Assembly (NCBI GenBank): GCA_910584095.1
Contig: CAJTYU010000049.1
Coordinates: 1-12,522 of the forward strand
Reading direction: 5' to 3'
DNA length: 12,522 nt
Origin: an uncultured Dorea sp.
GTDB taxonomy: Bacteria > Bacillota > Clostridia > Lachnospirales > Lachnospiraceae
A program made the position numbers and the translations under genes. The number at the start of each line of letters is the position of its first letter. Position 1 is the first letter of the stretch. Below, piece after piece: positions 1 to 6,657 of this stretch. The notes below the pieces were generated by a model. The model saw only the letters and a program-made list of their open reading frames with translations. It was not told where the DNA came from and ran no database searches.

Positions 1-2
1 TC

Positions 3-1106
3 AAGGTGACGCAGGACAGGGTGGTTCTGGAGGTGCAGAGAGGCTGCATCCGCGGATGCCGGTTCTGTCAGGCGGGAATGATTTACCGGCCTACCAGAGA
101 GCGCAGCGTGGAACAGCTAAAGGAATACGCATATCAGATGCTAAAGAGTACCGGTCATGAGGAAATTTCCTTAAGCTCCTTAAGCACCAGCGATTACAGC
201 GAGCTGAAAGAGCTGGCGGCCTTTCTGATCGAGGAATGCAAAGGGAAGGGGATTAATATTTCCCTTCCGTCTTTGAGAATAGACGCGTTTTCACTGGATG
301 TAATGAGCCGGATACAGGACGTGCGCAAGAGCAGCCTGACCTTCGCGCCAGAGGCCGGTTCTCAGAGAATGCGCAACGTGATTAATAAAGGACTGACGGA
401 GGAGGATATTATCCACGGGGCAGGACAGGCTTTTGAGGGCGGCTGGAATAAGGTGAAGCTCTATTTTATGCTGGGGCTTCCCACCGAGAAGGAAGAGGAC
501 ATGGAAGCGATCGCGTCGCTTGCGGACCGGGTGGCAAGGCGCTATTATGAGATCCCAAAAGAGCGGCGGAATGGGAAATGCCAGATTACTGCAAGTTCTT
601 CCTTCTTTATTCCCAAGCCCTTCACTCCCTTCCAGTGGGCGCGTATGCTTACCAATGAAGAATACATTGCCAGAGCGGCGGTGGTAAAGCATGCGTTTTT
701 AAACCAGTTAAATAAGAAAAGCCTGCGCTATAACTGGCACGACGCAGAGGTGACTGTCCTTGAGGGCGTATTTGCAAGAGGAGACCGGCGGACAGGAACA
801 GTGATCGAAGAGGCCTATCGGCTTGGCTGTATTTACGATTCATGGACGGAGTGCTTTGATAATGAAAAATGGATGAAGGCATTTGAAAATACCGGTATAG
901 ATATTGAATTTTATAATCTTAGGGAACGGAAGGCAGAGGAAATTTTTCCATGGGATTTCATTGATATCGGCGTAACAAAAGAGTTCTTGAGAAAGGAATG
1001 GGAGCGGGCCATGAAGGCTGAAGTTACCCCTAACTGCCGGGTTAAGTGTTCTGGCTGCGGGGCGGCTGTCTGGAAAGGAGGAGTCTGCGTTGAAAGCAAG
1101 AATTAA
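3..1106 (+). CDS. B12-type radical SAM protein (TIGR03960-like), 5'-truncated by the window edge
   Basis: This is the C-terminal part of a radical SAM enzyme. About 14 residues into the visible part is the iron-sulfur motif CIRGCRFC (CX3CX2C), whose cysteines would bind the [4Fe-4S] cluster that cleaves S-adenosylmethionine. Family members usually carry a B12-binding-like domain before this motif, so that part lies upstream of the window. The GTG at 6 has no ribosome-binding site and sits inside a conserved stretch (DRVVLEVQRGC), so it is not the true start. The body shows the usual barrel (SLPSLRIDAFS, FAPEAGSQRMR, KLYFMLGLPTE). The C-terminus carries a second cysteine cluster (CRVKCSGCG...GVC) that may bind metal. 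The stop overlaps the next gene by 17 bp, which suggests translational coupling. The family's substrate is unknown to me. Its usual pairing with DUF2344 next to rplU hints at a link to RNA or ribosomes, which is inference. Confidence 0.9.
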   Translation, partial: KVTQDRVVLEVQRGCIRGCRFCQAGMIYRPTRERSVEQLKEYAYQMLKSTGHEEISLSSLSTSDYSELKELAAFLIEECKGKGINISLPSLRIDAFSLDVMSRIQDVRKSSLTFAPEAGSQRMRNVINKGLTEEDIIHGAGQAFEGGWNKVKLYFMLGLPTEKEEDMEAIASLADRVARRYYEIPKERRNGKCQITASSSFFIPKPFTPFQWARMLTNEEYIARAAVVKHAFLNQLNKKSLRYNWHDAEVTVLEGVFARGDRRTGTVIEEAYRLGCIYDSWTECFDNEKWMKAFENTGIDIEFYNLRERKAEEIFPWDFIDIGVTKEFLRKEWERAMKAEVTPNCRVKCSGCGAAVWKGGVCVESKN

Positions 1107-1824
1107 ATTTCGCAAATACGGCGTATTAAAATTCCTAGGCCATCTGGATGTTATGCGTTTCTTCCAGAAGGCCATGCGGCGGGCGGAAATCCCCATCGCC
1201 TTTACCTCCGGCTACAGTCCTCATATGATCATGTCATTTGCCCAGCCTCTGGGCCTTGGCATCACCAGCGAGGGGGAGTATCTGGACGTGGAGCTGACGG
1301 AGGCGGTTTCCTCAAAAGACGCTCTTGCCCGGCTGAATCAGACGATGGCGGAAGGAATCGACGTGGTGAGCTTCCGGCAGATTCAGGAGGATAAGAAAAG
1401 CAGCGGTATGACGATCGTGGCGGCGGCAGAGTATCTAGTCCTGCCGAAAGAAGCGGAAAGCTCCGCCCTCAGGGAGCACAACCGCACCCAGCCAATATTT
1501 CCGGCGCCATGGGAAGCGCAGATCAGCGCGTTTCTGGCCCAGCCGGAGATTGTCGTGCTGAAAAAAACCAAGCGGAGCGAGAAAGAAGTGGATATCCGGC
1601 CGATGATCTATGATTTCCATATGGAACCGGCGGGGATACGCCTGATGCTTGCGGCGGGAAGCGAGGCAAATTTAAAACCGGAGCTTGTAATGAATACGTT
1701 CCTGTCCTTTATGAAGGAAGAAGATGTGAAGCTCCATTATCACCGGAGGGAGCTCTATGCGAAGAATCCGAAGGAAGGCGGGGCAGGATTTGTCCCCTTG
1801 GAAAGCTTGGGATGGGAGATGTAA
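1090..1824 (+). CDS. DUF2344 / TIGR03936 family protein, partner of the radical SAM gene
   Basis: A 244-residue protein matching the DUF2344 family. The N-terminus reads KFRKYGVLKFLGHLDVMR followed by AMRRAEIPIAFTSGYSPH and a stretch ending LGLGITSEGEYLDVEL, which is the family's best conserved block. The start is TTG at 1090, preceded by a strong GGAGGAG at 1077-1083 with six bases between. No ATG fits, because the conserved FRKYG block begins only seven residues in. The gene begins inside the end of the radical SAM gene, and the two are adjacent, and sometimes fused, in many bacteria. No catalytic residues are known to me. It is probably cytosolic, since no signal peptide or membrane segment is visible. 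It likely works with the radical SAM enzyme, but the reaction is unknown. Identification as the family is firm; function is not. Confidence 0.88.
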   Translation: MKARIKFRKYGVLKFLGHLDVMRFFQKAMRRAEIPIAFTSGYSPHMIMSFAQPLGLGITSEGEYLDVELTEAVSSKDALARLNQTMAEGIDVVSFRQIQEDKKSSGMTIVAAAEYLVLPKEAESSALREHNRTQPIFPAPWEAQISAFLAQPEIVVLKKTKRSEKEVDIRPMIYDFHMEPAGIRLMLAAGSEANLKPELVMNTFLSFMKEEDVKLHYHRRELYAKNPKEGGAGFVPLESLGWEM

Positions 1825-1919
1825 TCCTGCGGGCAGACGACTGTAAGCGGACAGCAATGAGAGCTTTTTTTATCCGTGGGAGAATGGGCGGAGGCTCTTA
1901 CAATTGTATAATATGCCGT

Positions 1920-1993
1920 AAAAGATACTGCAAATCAAATGTTTTATGTATGATAATACAAAAATGCAAAATTTGTCTCATGCAGTATCTTTT
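1920..1993. repeat. 74-bp imperfect palindrome able to form one long hairpin
   Basis: The outer arms AAAAGATACTGCA (1920-1932) and TGCAGTATCTTTT (1981-1993) are perfect 13-bp inverted repeats. The interior continues the pairing: CAAAT 1936-1940 with ATTTG 1971-1975, TTTT 1942-1945 with AAAA 1960-1963, and GTAT 1948-1951 with ATAC 1956-1959 around a GATA loop. The element is clearly AT-rich compared with the genes on both sides. It may be a miniature transposon-like or REP-like repeat, an RNA stem-loop, or a bidirectional terminator. I see no target-site duplication and no coding capacity. It lies just upstream of the probable ybaK promoter. Confidence 0.6.
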
Positions 1994-1997
1994 GTTC

Positions 1998-2027
1998 TTG
2001 CACTTTACTTTAGCATAGTGGTATGAT
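1998..2027 (+). promoter_or_regulatory. Probable sigma-A promoter of the ybaK-aspartokinase block
   Basis: A TTGCAC box (1998-2003) and a TATGAT box (2022-2027) are separated by 18 bp, each one or two bases from consensus. The predicted transcript start near 2034 leaves a leader of about 120 nt before ybaK. It sits directly after the 74-bp palindrome, so promoter and palindrome may be functionally linked. Confidence 0.5.
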
Positions 2028-2040
2028 AAAAAACTAGAAG

Positions 2041-2120
2041 AGCCAGAGTTTGCAGCGGCGGGCAGGCCGTCTGGGCCGTCTGCCAAATATCCATGCAGGC
2101 ATGGCTTCGCCGCTGGCTGC
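2041..2120 (+). promoter_or_regulatory. Structured GC-rich mRNA leader upstream of ybaK
   Basis: An outer stem CAGCGGCG (2053-2060) / CGCCGCTG (2108-2115) encloses two hairpins: GGCAG (2061-2065) / CTGCC (2080-2084), and CCATG (2091-2095) / CATGG (2100-2104) with a CAGG loop. This makes a three-way junction. AGCCAG (2041-2046) can instead pair with CTGGCT (2113-2118), and GCAGC (2052-2056) with GCTGC (2116-2120), so mutually exclusive folds exist. The first hairpin contains GGCCGTCTG twice in tandem (2065-2073, 2074-2082). No T-box AGGGTGG motif and no lysine riboswitch-like length or layout is seen, and there is no run of T after the stem. It may control translation of ybaK, whose GGAGGG lies at 2142-2147. 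Confidence 0.45.
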
Positions 2121-2152
2121 TTCGTGGGAATAAATGAATCTGGAGGGATAAT

Positions 2153-2653
2153 ATGAGTAAAAAGGAAGTAAAGACCAACGCCATGCGCATTTTGGACCGC
2201 CTGAAAATCTCATATACTTATCGGACCTATGAATGTAATGAATTTTCGGACGGAATCCAGACGGCGGATCAGTTGGGGCTGAAGCACGAACGGGTCTTTA
2301 AGACCATCGTCACCACAGGAAAAAGCGGCGGCCATTATGTGTTTGTGATTCCCATAGAGGCGGAGATTGATTTTAAGAAGGCGGCGAAAGCGGTAGGAGA
2401 GAAGTCTTTGGAGATGCTGCCCTTAAGGGAATTGACTCCGGTGACAGGATATGTCCGGGGCGGATGCACGTCCATCGGCATGAAGAAGAAATATCCCACC
2501 GTCATACAGGAAAGTGCGAGAGCGTTTGAACAGATTTATGTAAGCGGCGGAAAGATCGGCATGCAGCTTAGCCTTGCGCCGGAAGATTTGAAGAAAGCAG
2601 CCGATGCAGAATTTGGCGATGTGATCCGCATAGCAGATTATTACGGAGGTTAA
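2153..2653 (+). CDS. ybaK: Cys-tRNA(Pro)/Cys-tRNA(Cys) deacylase, YbaK/EbsC family
   Basis: A 166-residue cytosolic protein of usual family length. Members hydrolyse cysteine wrongly attached to tRNA(Pro), a proofreading step acting in trans to prolyl-tRNA synthetase. Visible family blocks are KTNAMRILD near the N-terminus, HERVFKTIVT around residues 45-54 with the conserved lysine that is catalytically important in characterised homologues, and the loop TGYVRGGCTSIGMKKKYPT near 97-115. The ATG at 2153 follows GGAGGG (2142-2147) at five bases. The gene heads a four-gene block and ends three bases before the aspartokinase, whose ribosome-binding site overlaps its end. Editing activity is inferred from the family; relaxed specificity (Cys-tRNA(Cys) too) is known for homologues. 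Confidence 0.9.
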   Translation: MSKKEVKTNAMRILDRLKISYTYRTYECNEFSDGIQTADQLGLKHERVFKTIVTTGKSGGHYVFVIPIEAEIDFKKAAKAVGEKSLEMLPLRELTPVTGYVRGGCTSIGMKKKYPTVIQESARAFEQIYVSGGKIGMQLSLAPEDLKKAADAEFGDVIRIADYYGG

Positions 2654-2656
2654 GAT

Positions 2657-3976
2657 ATGAAAAAGGTTGTGAAATTCGGAGGAAGTTCCCTTGCCAGCGC
2701 GGAACAATTTCAGAAGGTAGGAAAAATCATCCGGCAGGAAGAAGCAAGACGCTACGTGGTCCCTTCCGCGCCGGGGAAACGCTTCCCAAAGGATACCAAG
2801 GTAACGGATATGCTTTATAGCTGTTATCATCTGGCAATTCAGGAGAAGAAGTTTGAGGCGGAGCTTACACAGATCAAATCCCGATTTCAGGAGATCATCG
2901 ACGGCTTGAAGCTGAAGTTAAACCTTGAGGGAGAATTTAAAACGATCCGAGAGAACTTCAGCAAGAAAGTCGGGAGGGATTATGCCGCTTCCAGAGGAGA
3001 ATATTTAAACGGAATGATTATGGCAGAGTATCTGGGCTGCGAATTTATCGATGCGGCGGAAGTAATTTTCTTCGATGAAAACGGCAATTTCGATGGAGCA
3101 AAGACCCAGAGCGTTCTCTCCGAACGGCTGGCGCGCACGGAAAGAGCAGTGATTCCCGGCTTCTACGGCATGGCGGCGGACGGCCGGGTAAAGACCTTTT
3201 CCAGAGGCGGCTCGGATGTGACCGGCTCCATTGTCGCAAAGGCTGTCCACGCAGATATGTATGAGAACTGGACCGACGTTTCCGGATTTCTCATTGCAGA
3301 TCCAAGTGTGGTGAAGAATCCTAAGGCCATCGACGTGATCACCTACCGGGAGCTGCGGGAGCTTTCCTATATGGGCGCGTCCGTGCTTCATGAGGACGCC
3401 ATTTTTCCGGTCAGAAAAGAGGGAATCCCAATCAATATCCGCAACACCAATCTGCCGGAGGATAAGGGGACTCTGATCGTGGAGGCTACCTGCCGGAAAC
3501 CACGGTTTACCATTACCGGCATTGCCGGAAAGAAGGATTTTGCATCTATCACCATTGAAAAAGCGATGATGAACGCGGAGGTCGGTTTTTGTATGCGGGT
3601 TCTGGATGTGTTTGCAAAAAATGACATTTCCATTGAGCATATGCCTTCCGGAATCGATACTATGACAATCCTTGTACATCAGGACGAATTTGAGGAAAAG
3701 GAACAGAAGGTACTTGCGGGAATCCATCGGGCGGTGGAGCCGGATCTGGTAGAAATGGAATCCGACCTTGCGCTGATTGCGGTTGTAGGCCGGGGAATGA
3801 AATCCACAAGAGGTACTTCCGGAAGAATCTTTTCCGCACTGGCACATGCCAATGTGAATGTGCGCATGATTGATCAGGGTTCCAGCGAGTTAAATATAAT
3901 CATTGGCGTACGCAATCACGATTTTAATAATGCAATTAAGGCAATTTACGATATTTTTGTAACGATACAGGTATAA
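2657..3976 (+). CDS. lysC: Aspartate kinase with C-terminal ACT domains
   Basis: A 439-residue monofunctional aspartokinase that phosphorylates L-aspartate, the first step toward lysine, threonine and methionine. The N-terminal kinase domain shows KFGGSS (6-11), SRGEYLNG (112-119) and RGGSDVTGS (183-191), which bind ATP and aspartate. Two ACT domains follow, at about 285-360 and 370-439. The second contains SSELNIIIGV, typical of the amino-acid-binding interface, so feedback inhibition by lysine and/or threonine is expected. The form resembles Bacillus YclM/ThrD more than the two-start LysC/DapG types, judging by the N-terminal SAPGKRFPKDTKVTDML segment. There is no fused homoserine dehydrogenase. 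The start follows GGAGG inside the end of ybaK. The symbol is the general one; which end product inhibits it cannot be read here. Confidence 0.93.
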   Translation: MKKVVKFGGSSLASAEQFQKVGKIIRQEEARRYVVPSAPGKRFPKDTKVTDMLYSCYHLAIQEKKFEAELTQIKSRFQEIIDGLKLKLNLEGEFKTIRENFSKKVGRDYAASRGEYLNGMIMAEYLGCEFIDAAEVIFFDENGNFDGAKTQSVLSERLARTERAVIPGFYGMAADGRVKTFSRGGSDVTGSIVAKAVHADMYENWTDVSGFLIADPSVVKNPKAIDVITYRELRELSYMGASVLHEDAIFPVRKEGIPINIRNTNLPEDKGTLIVEATCRKPRFTITGIAGKKDFASITIEKAMMNAEVGFCMRVLDVFAKNDISIEHMPSGIDTMTILVHQDEFEEKEQKVLAGIHRAVEPDLVEMESDLALIAVVGRGMKSTRGTSGRIFSALAHANVNVRMIDQGSSELNIIIGVRNHDFNNAIKAIYDIFVTIQV

Positions 3977-3979
3977 GCA

Positions 3980-4792
3980 ATGATAGATTTTCATACACAT
4001 ATATTTCCAAACAGAATAGCAAAAAGCACATTGGAAATTCTGCAGGTAAACTGTGAATCTTTTCCATTTACGGATGCGACCGCCGCCGGTTTGAGAGAAT
4101 CTTCTGAAAAAGCGGGTATTGATTGTTCAATTATTCTTCCAGTGGCTACAAGGCCGGGACAGTTTGCTTCGATCAATCGTTTTGCGGAGCAGTTTCAGGG
4201 GGAGAAAAGGCTTTTATCCTTTGGGGGCATCCATCCGGACACCGCTGATTACAAGGGGGAGCTTAAGTATTTAAAGGAACACGGCTTCAAGGGGATTAAG
4301 CTTCATCCAGACTACCAGCAGACCTTTATTGATGATATCCGGTACAAGCGGATTATTTCTTACGCCAGCGAGCTGGGACTGATCGTCAGCGTCCACGCGG
4401 GATTTGATCCGGGCTATAAGGAACTGACGCACTGTACGCCGGACCGGGTGGTTGACATGTTCGATGATGTAAGACCGGATAAGCTGGTTCTGGCGCATAT
4501 GGGAGGATTTTTCATGTGGGACGCGGTGGAACAGTATCTTCTGGGGATTCCCGCATGGTTCGATACCGGCGTAGTATTTGGTTATATCAAGGATGAACAA
4601 TTTATGAAGATCGCAAGAAAACAGGGGATTCACCGGATTCTCTTTGCTACGGACTCGCCATGGGGAGACCAGAGCGCATTTGTAGAGCATATAGATGGGC
4701 TTCCCCTGACGGAAGAAGAAAAACAGATGATATTCCACACCAATGCAGAGAAGCTGCTGGGCATGAGAATCCCGGTTCATAATGCGGAATAA
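3980..4792 (+). CDS. Metal-dependent amidohydrolase (COG2159-like, TIM barrel)
   Basis: A 270-residue protein with the metal-site pattern of the amidohydrolase superfamily: HTH at residues 5-7 (HxH), GIKLHP with Lys107 and His109, VHAG with His139, AHMGG with His173, and ATDSPWG with Asp225. This fits a TIM-barrel hydrolase or decarboxylase with one or two divalent metals. No signal peptide is visible, so it is cytosolic. The start lies three bases after the aspartokinase stop with only a weak ribosome-binding site, so translation is probably coupled. The substrate cannot be told from sequence. Position between an aspartokinase and asparagine synthetase makes an amino-acid-related substrate possible, but that is inference. 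A TatD-type nuclease is less likely, because the overall pattern better fits COG2159. Confidence 0.82.
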   Translation: MIDFHTHIFPNRIAKSTLEILQVNCESFPFTDATAAGLRESSEKAGIDCSIILPVATRPGQFASINRFAEQFQGEKRLLSFGGIHPDTADYKGELKYLKEHGFKGIKLHPDYQQTFIDDIRYKRIISYASELGLIVSVHAGFDPGYKELTHCTPDRVVDMFDDVRPDKLVLAHMGGFFMWDAVEQYLLGIPAWFDTGVVFGYIKDEQFMKIARKQGIHRILFATDSPWGDQSAFVEHIDGLPLTEEEKQMIFHTNAEKLLGMRIPVHNAE

Positions 4793-4809
4793 GAAGGGAG
4801 ACAAAGAAT

Positions 4810-5820
4810 ATGGCAGAAATCATTACCCCGGAGGGATATGTATCCCCCCTTACCATACGGGAAACAGAGGTGGCGATCAAGGAGGTAAAGGATCATTTCC
4901 AGAGCGCCCTTGCAAAATCCCTCCATTTAACAAGGGTTTCAGCGCCGCTTTTTGTAAAGCCAAAGAGCGGGCTGAACGATAACTTAAACGGCGTAGAGAG
5001 GCCGGTCGCTTTTGGGATTAAGGAGCAGGACGACGATACGGCGGAAATCGTACATTCCCTTGCAAAATGGAAACGTTATGCCCTCAAAAAATACGGCTTC
5101 CATTCGGGCGAAGGTTTATATACGGACATGAGCGCTATCCGCAGAGACGAGGATACGGACAATATCCATTCCATCTATGTGGACCAGTGGGACTGGGAGA
5201 AGGTGATTTCTAAAGAAGAGCGCAATATGGAAACGCTGCAGTATACTGTCAGGAAAGTATATGCGGCCCTAAAGGATACGGAAGACTATATGGCGAGACG
5301 GTACAATTACATAGAGGCAATGCTTCCGGACGATATTACCTTTATTTCTTCGCAGGAGCTTCTGGATCTGTATCCGGATCTGACTGCAAAGGAGCGGGAG
5401 CATGAGTATGCCAAAGCAAAGGGCGCAATCTTTGTATCCCAGATCGGCAAGGCGCTGTCCTCCGGGGAACGTCATGACGGCAGGGCGCCGGATTATGACG
5501 ACTGGGAGTTAAACGGTGATATTATCGTATATTATCCGGTGCTTGACATTGCGCTGGAGCTGTCTTCCATGGGGGTTCGAGTAGACGAGGCGTCTCTTGC
5601 AAAACAATTGAAGGCTGCGGGCTGCGAGGAGAGAAGCGGGCTTGATTTCCAAAAGTCCCTGTTAAACGGGGAGCTTCCTTATACTATCGGCGGCGGAATC
5701 GGACAGTCACGAATCTGCATGTATTATCTGAGAAAGGCCCATATCGGAGAGGTGCAGTCCTCCATCTGGCCGGAGGAAATGCTGCGGGCGGCTGAGAGCC
5801 GCGGAATCCAGCTTTTGTAG
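4810..5820 (+). CDS. asnA: Aspartate-ammonia ligase (asparagine synthetase A)
   Basis: A 336-residue enzyme making asparagine from aspartate, ammonia and ATP through an aspartyl-AMP intermediate. It has the class II aminoacyl-tRNA synthetase fold. Family blocks include RVSAPLFVKPKSGLNDNLNG (42-61), RPVAFGI (64-70), GLYTDMSAIRRDE (102-114), SIYVDQWDWE (121-130) and, near the C-terminus, YTIGGGIGQSRICMYYL (motif 3-like, with the ATP-binding arginine). Length matches the usual ~330. GGGAG at 4796-4800 precedes ATG by nine bases. It closes the aspartate-related block. No clear terminator lies between it and rplU, so read-through into the ribosomal operon is possible. Unlike glutamine-dependent AsnB, this type uses free ammonia. 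Confidence 0.95.
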   Translation: MAEIITPEGYVSPLTIRETEVAIKEVKDHFQSALAKSLHLTRVSAPLFVKPKSGLNDNLNGVERPVAFGIKEQDDDTAEIVHSLAKWKRYALKKYGFHSGEGLYTDMSAIRRDEDTDNIHSIYVDQWDWEKVISKEERNMETLQYTVRKVYAALKDTEDYMARRYNYIEAMLPDDITFISSQELLDLYPDLTAKEREHEYAKAKGAIFVSQIGKALSSGERHDGRAPDYDDWELNGDIIVYYPVLDIALELSSMGVRVDEASLAKQLKAAGCEERSGLDFQKSLLNGELPYTIGGGIGQSRICMYYLRKAHIGEVQSSIWPEEMLRAAESRGIQLL

Positions 5821-5877
5821 TCGGATCAGCGTTTATAATTTATGTTGAAATGATTTGTGTTGAAATCGCAAAAACAC

Positions 5878-5909
5878 TTGATTTTATGGGATATGTATGT
5901 TAGTATAAT
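5878..5909 (+). promoter_or_regulatory. Probable promoter of the rplU operon
   Basis: A perfect TATAAT (5904-5909) lies 88 bp before rplU. The best -35-like box is TTGATT (5878-5883), but its 20-bp spacer is long. TTTTAT (5882-5887) gives 16 bp but is a poorer match. The -10 box is convincing and the -35 uncertain. Two copies of TGTTGAAAT lie just upstream (5843-5851 and 5858-5866). Confidence 0.5.
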
Positions 5910-5910
5910 C

Positions 5911-5990
5911 AGGTATGCCGCACAATGAGGTTTTAAGAACTGTACCAATTGGGACAGCCACCGTAATTGGCGAGTAATGATAATAGGAGG
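5911..5990 (+). promoter_or_regulatory. rplU 5' leader, probable L21 autoregulatory element
   Basis: Firmicutes commonly have an L21 leader that folds ahead of rplU and is thought to bind L21. Here CCAATT (5945-5950) pairs with AATTGG (5965-5970), extended by GG (5951-5952) with CC (5961-5962). A small upstream hairpin GTTT (5930-5933) / GAAC (5937-5940) and a possible GGTA (5912-5915) / TACC (5943-5946) pairing are also visible. The structure ends just before the AGGAGG at 5985-5990, where it could affect ribosome access. The assignment rests on position and fold, not on a covariance-model search. Confidence 0.5.
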
Positions 5991-5996
5991 TGCTAT

Positions 5997-6305
5997 ATGT
6001 ACGCAATTATAGCAACAGGTGGTAAACAGTACAAAGTATCTGAAGGCGATATCATTAAAGTGGAAAAGCTTGGTGTAGAGGCTGGCGGGACTTATACATT
6101 TGACCAAGTGCTTGCAGTAAGCGATTCCGAGCTCAAGGTTGGTGCTCCTACCGTTGAGGGCGCAACTGTTGACGCAACCGTTGTTGAGAACGGCAAAGCT
6201 AAGAAAGTAATCGTTTACAAGTACAAGAGAAAAACCGGATACCATAAGAAGAACGGTCACAGACAGCAGTACACCGCTGTGAAGATCGACAAGATTAACG
6301 CGTAA
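5997..6305 (+). CDS. rplU: 50S ribosomal protein L21
   Basis: A 102-residue protein of the usual L21 length, a 23S rRNA-binding component of the large subunit. It begins MYAIIATGGKQYKV and carries the basic C-terminal signature KYKRKTGYHKKNGHRQ, followed by YTAVKIDKI. The ATG at 5997 follows a perfect AGGAGG (5985-5990) at six bases. The upstream in-frame TTG at 5967 would add ten residues foreign to the family and lies inside the leader hairpin, so it is rejected. It is the first gene of the conserved rplU-prp-rpmA cluster and has its own promoter and probable autoregulatory leader. Confidence 0.97.
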   Translation: MYAIIATGGKQYKVSEGDIIKVEKLGVEAGGTYTFDQVLAVSDSELKVGAPTVEGATVDATVVENGKAKKVIVYKYKRKTGYHKKNGHRQQYTAVKIDKINA

Positions 6306-6319
6306 TCCGGGGATTTTTC

Positions 6320-6652
6320 ATGACGCATGTAACGATTTATCGTAACAGGAACAAAGAATGCATCGGTTTTACTGCGATCGGACATGCAGATTACGCGCAG
6401 GCGGGCGAGGATCTTGTCTGTGCCGCCGTATCTGTACTGGTTATCAATACTTGCAACGCAATCGAAAAGCTGACGGGCACAGCCGTTTCTCTGGTTACAG
6501 AGGAGGAAGAAGGGCTGATCGACTGCAGGTTAAAGGATGCCCCGTCCGAGCAGACCGGATTGCTGTTCTCCGCTATGATCCTTGGCATTGAGAGCATGGC
6601 AGAGAATGAGGACTACGAAGAATATATTCAGTTATCATTTGAGGAGGTGTAA
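6320..6652 (+). CDS. prp: Ribosomal-processing cysteine protease Prp (YsxB family)
   Basis: A 110-residue protease that removes the N-terminal extension of ribosomal protein L27 in Firmicutes and related bacteria. The catalytic pair is present as GHAD with His22 and DLVCAAVSVL with Cys34, in the same numbering as characterised Staphylococcus aureus Prp. The gene lies between rplU and rpmA, the usual place, and ends five bases before rpmA. The substrate encoded next door carries the matching cleavage motif. The ribosome-binding site is modest (GGGGA near 6309-6313), compared with the strong sites of rplU and rpmA, consistent with lower production of the protease than of the ribosomal proteins. 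Confidence 0.94.
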   Translation: MTHVTIYRNRNKECIGFTAIGHADYAQAGEDLVCAAVSVLVINTCNAIEKLTGTAVSLVTEEEEGLIDCRLKDAPSEQTGLLFSAMILGIESMAENEDYEEYIQLSFEEV

Positions 6653-6657
6653 CGACC

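Noticed and set aside
1848..1900. Possible terminator near the T-run at 1865-1871
   Set aside because: The stem before the T-run is only weak (CTGT/ACAG, not adjacent). The better stem TGAGAGC/GCTCTTA places the T-run inside its loop, so it is not a standard terminator.
1812..2018. 68-codon frame starting inside the DUF2344 end and crossing the 74-bp palindrome
   Set aside because: No good ribosome-binding context, no conserved features, and it translates the AT-rich repeat.
2041..2152. T-box or lysine riboswitch ahead of the aspartokinase block
   Set aside because: No T-box consensus (AGGGTGGNACCGCG), no terminator/antiterminator pair, and the leader is too short for a lysine riboswitch.
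3005..3847. 280-codon open frame on the minus strand opposite the aspartokinase
   Set aside because: It is antisense to a well-conserved gene, has no ribosome-binding site noticed and no recognisable domain, and has Cys/His/Gly-rich composition typical of a shadow frame.
5843..5866. Direct repeat TGTTGAAAT x2 upstream of rplU promoter
   Set aside because: Two short copies in AT-rich DNA can occur by chance; no further copies seen, so no operator is called.
5967..5996. TTG start giving a longer L21
   Set aside because: It lies in the leader hairpin, and the AGGAGG itself would be translated. ATG 5997 fits family length and ribosome-binding spacing.
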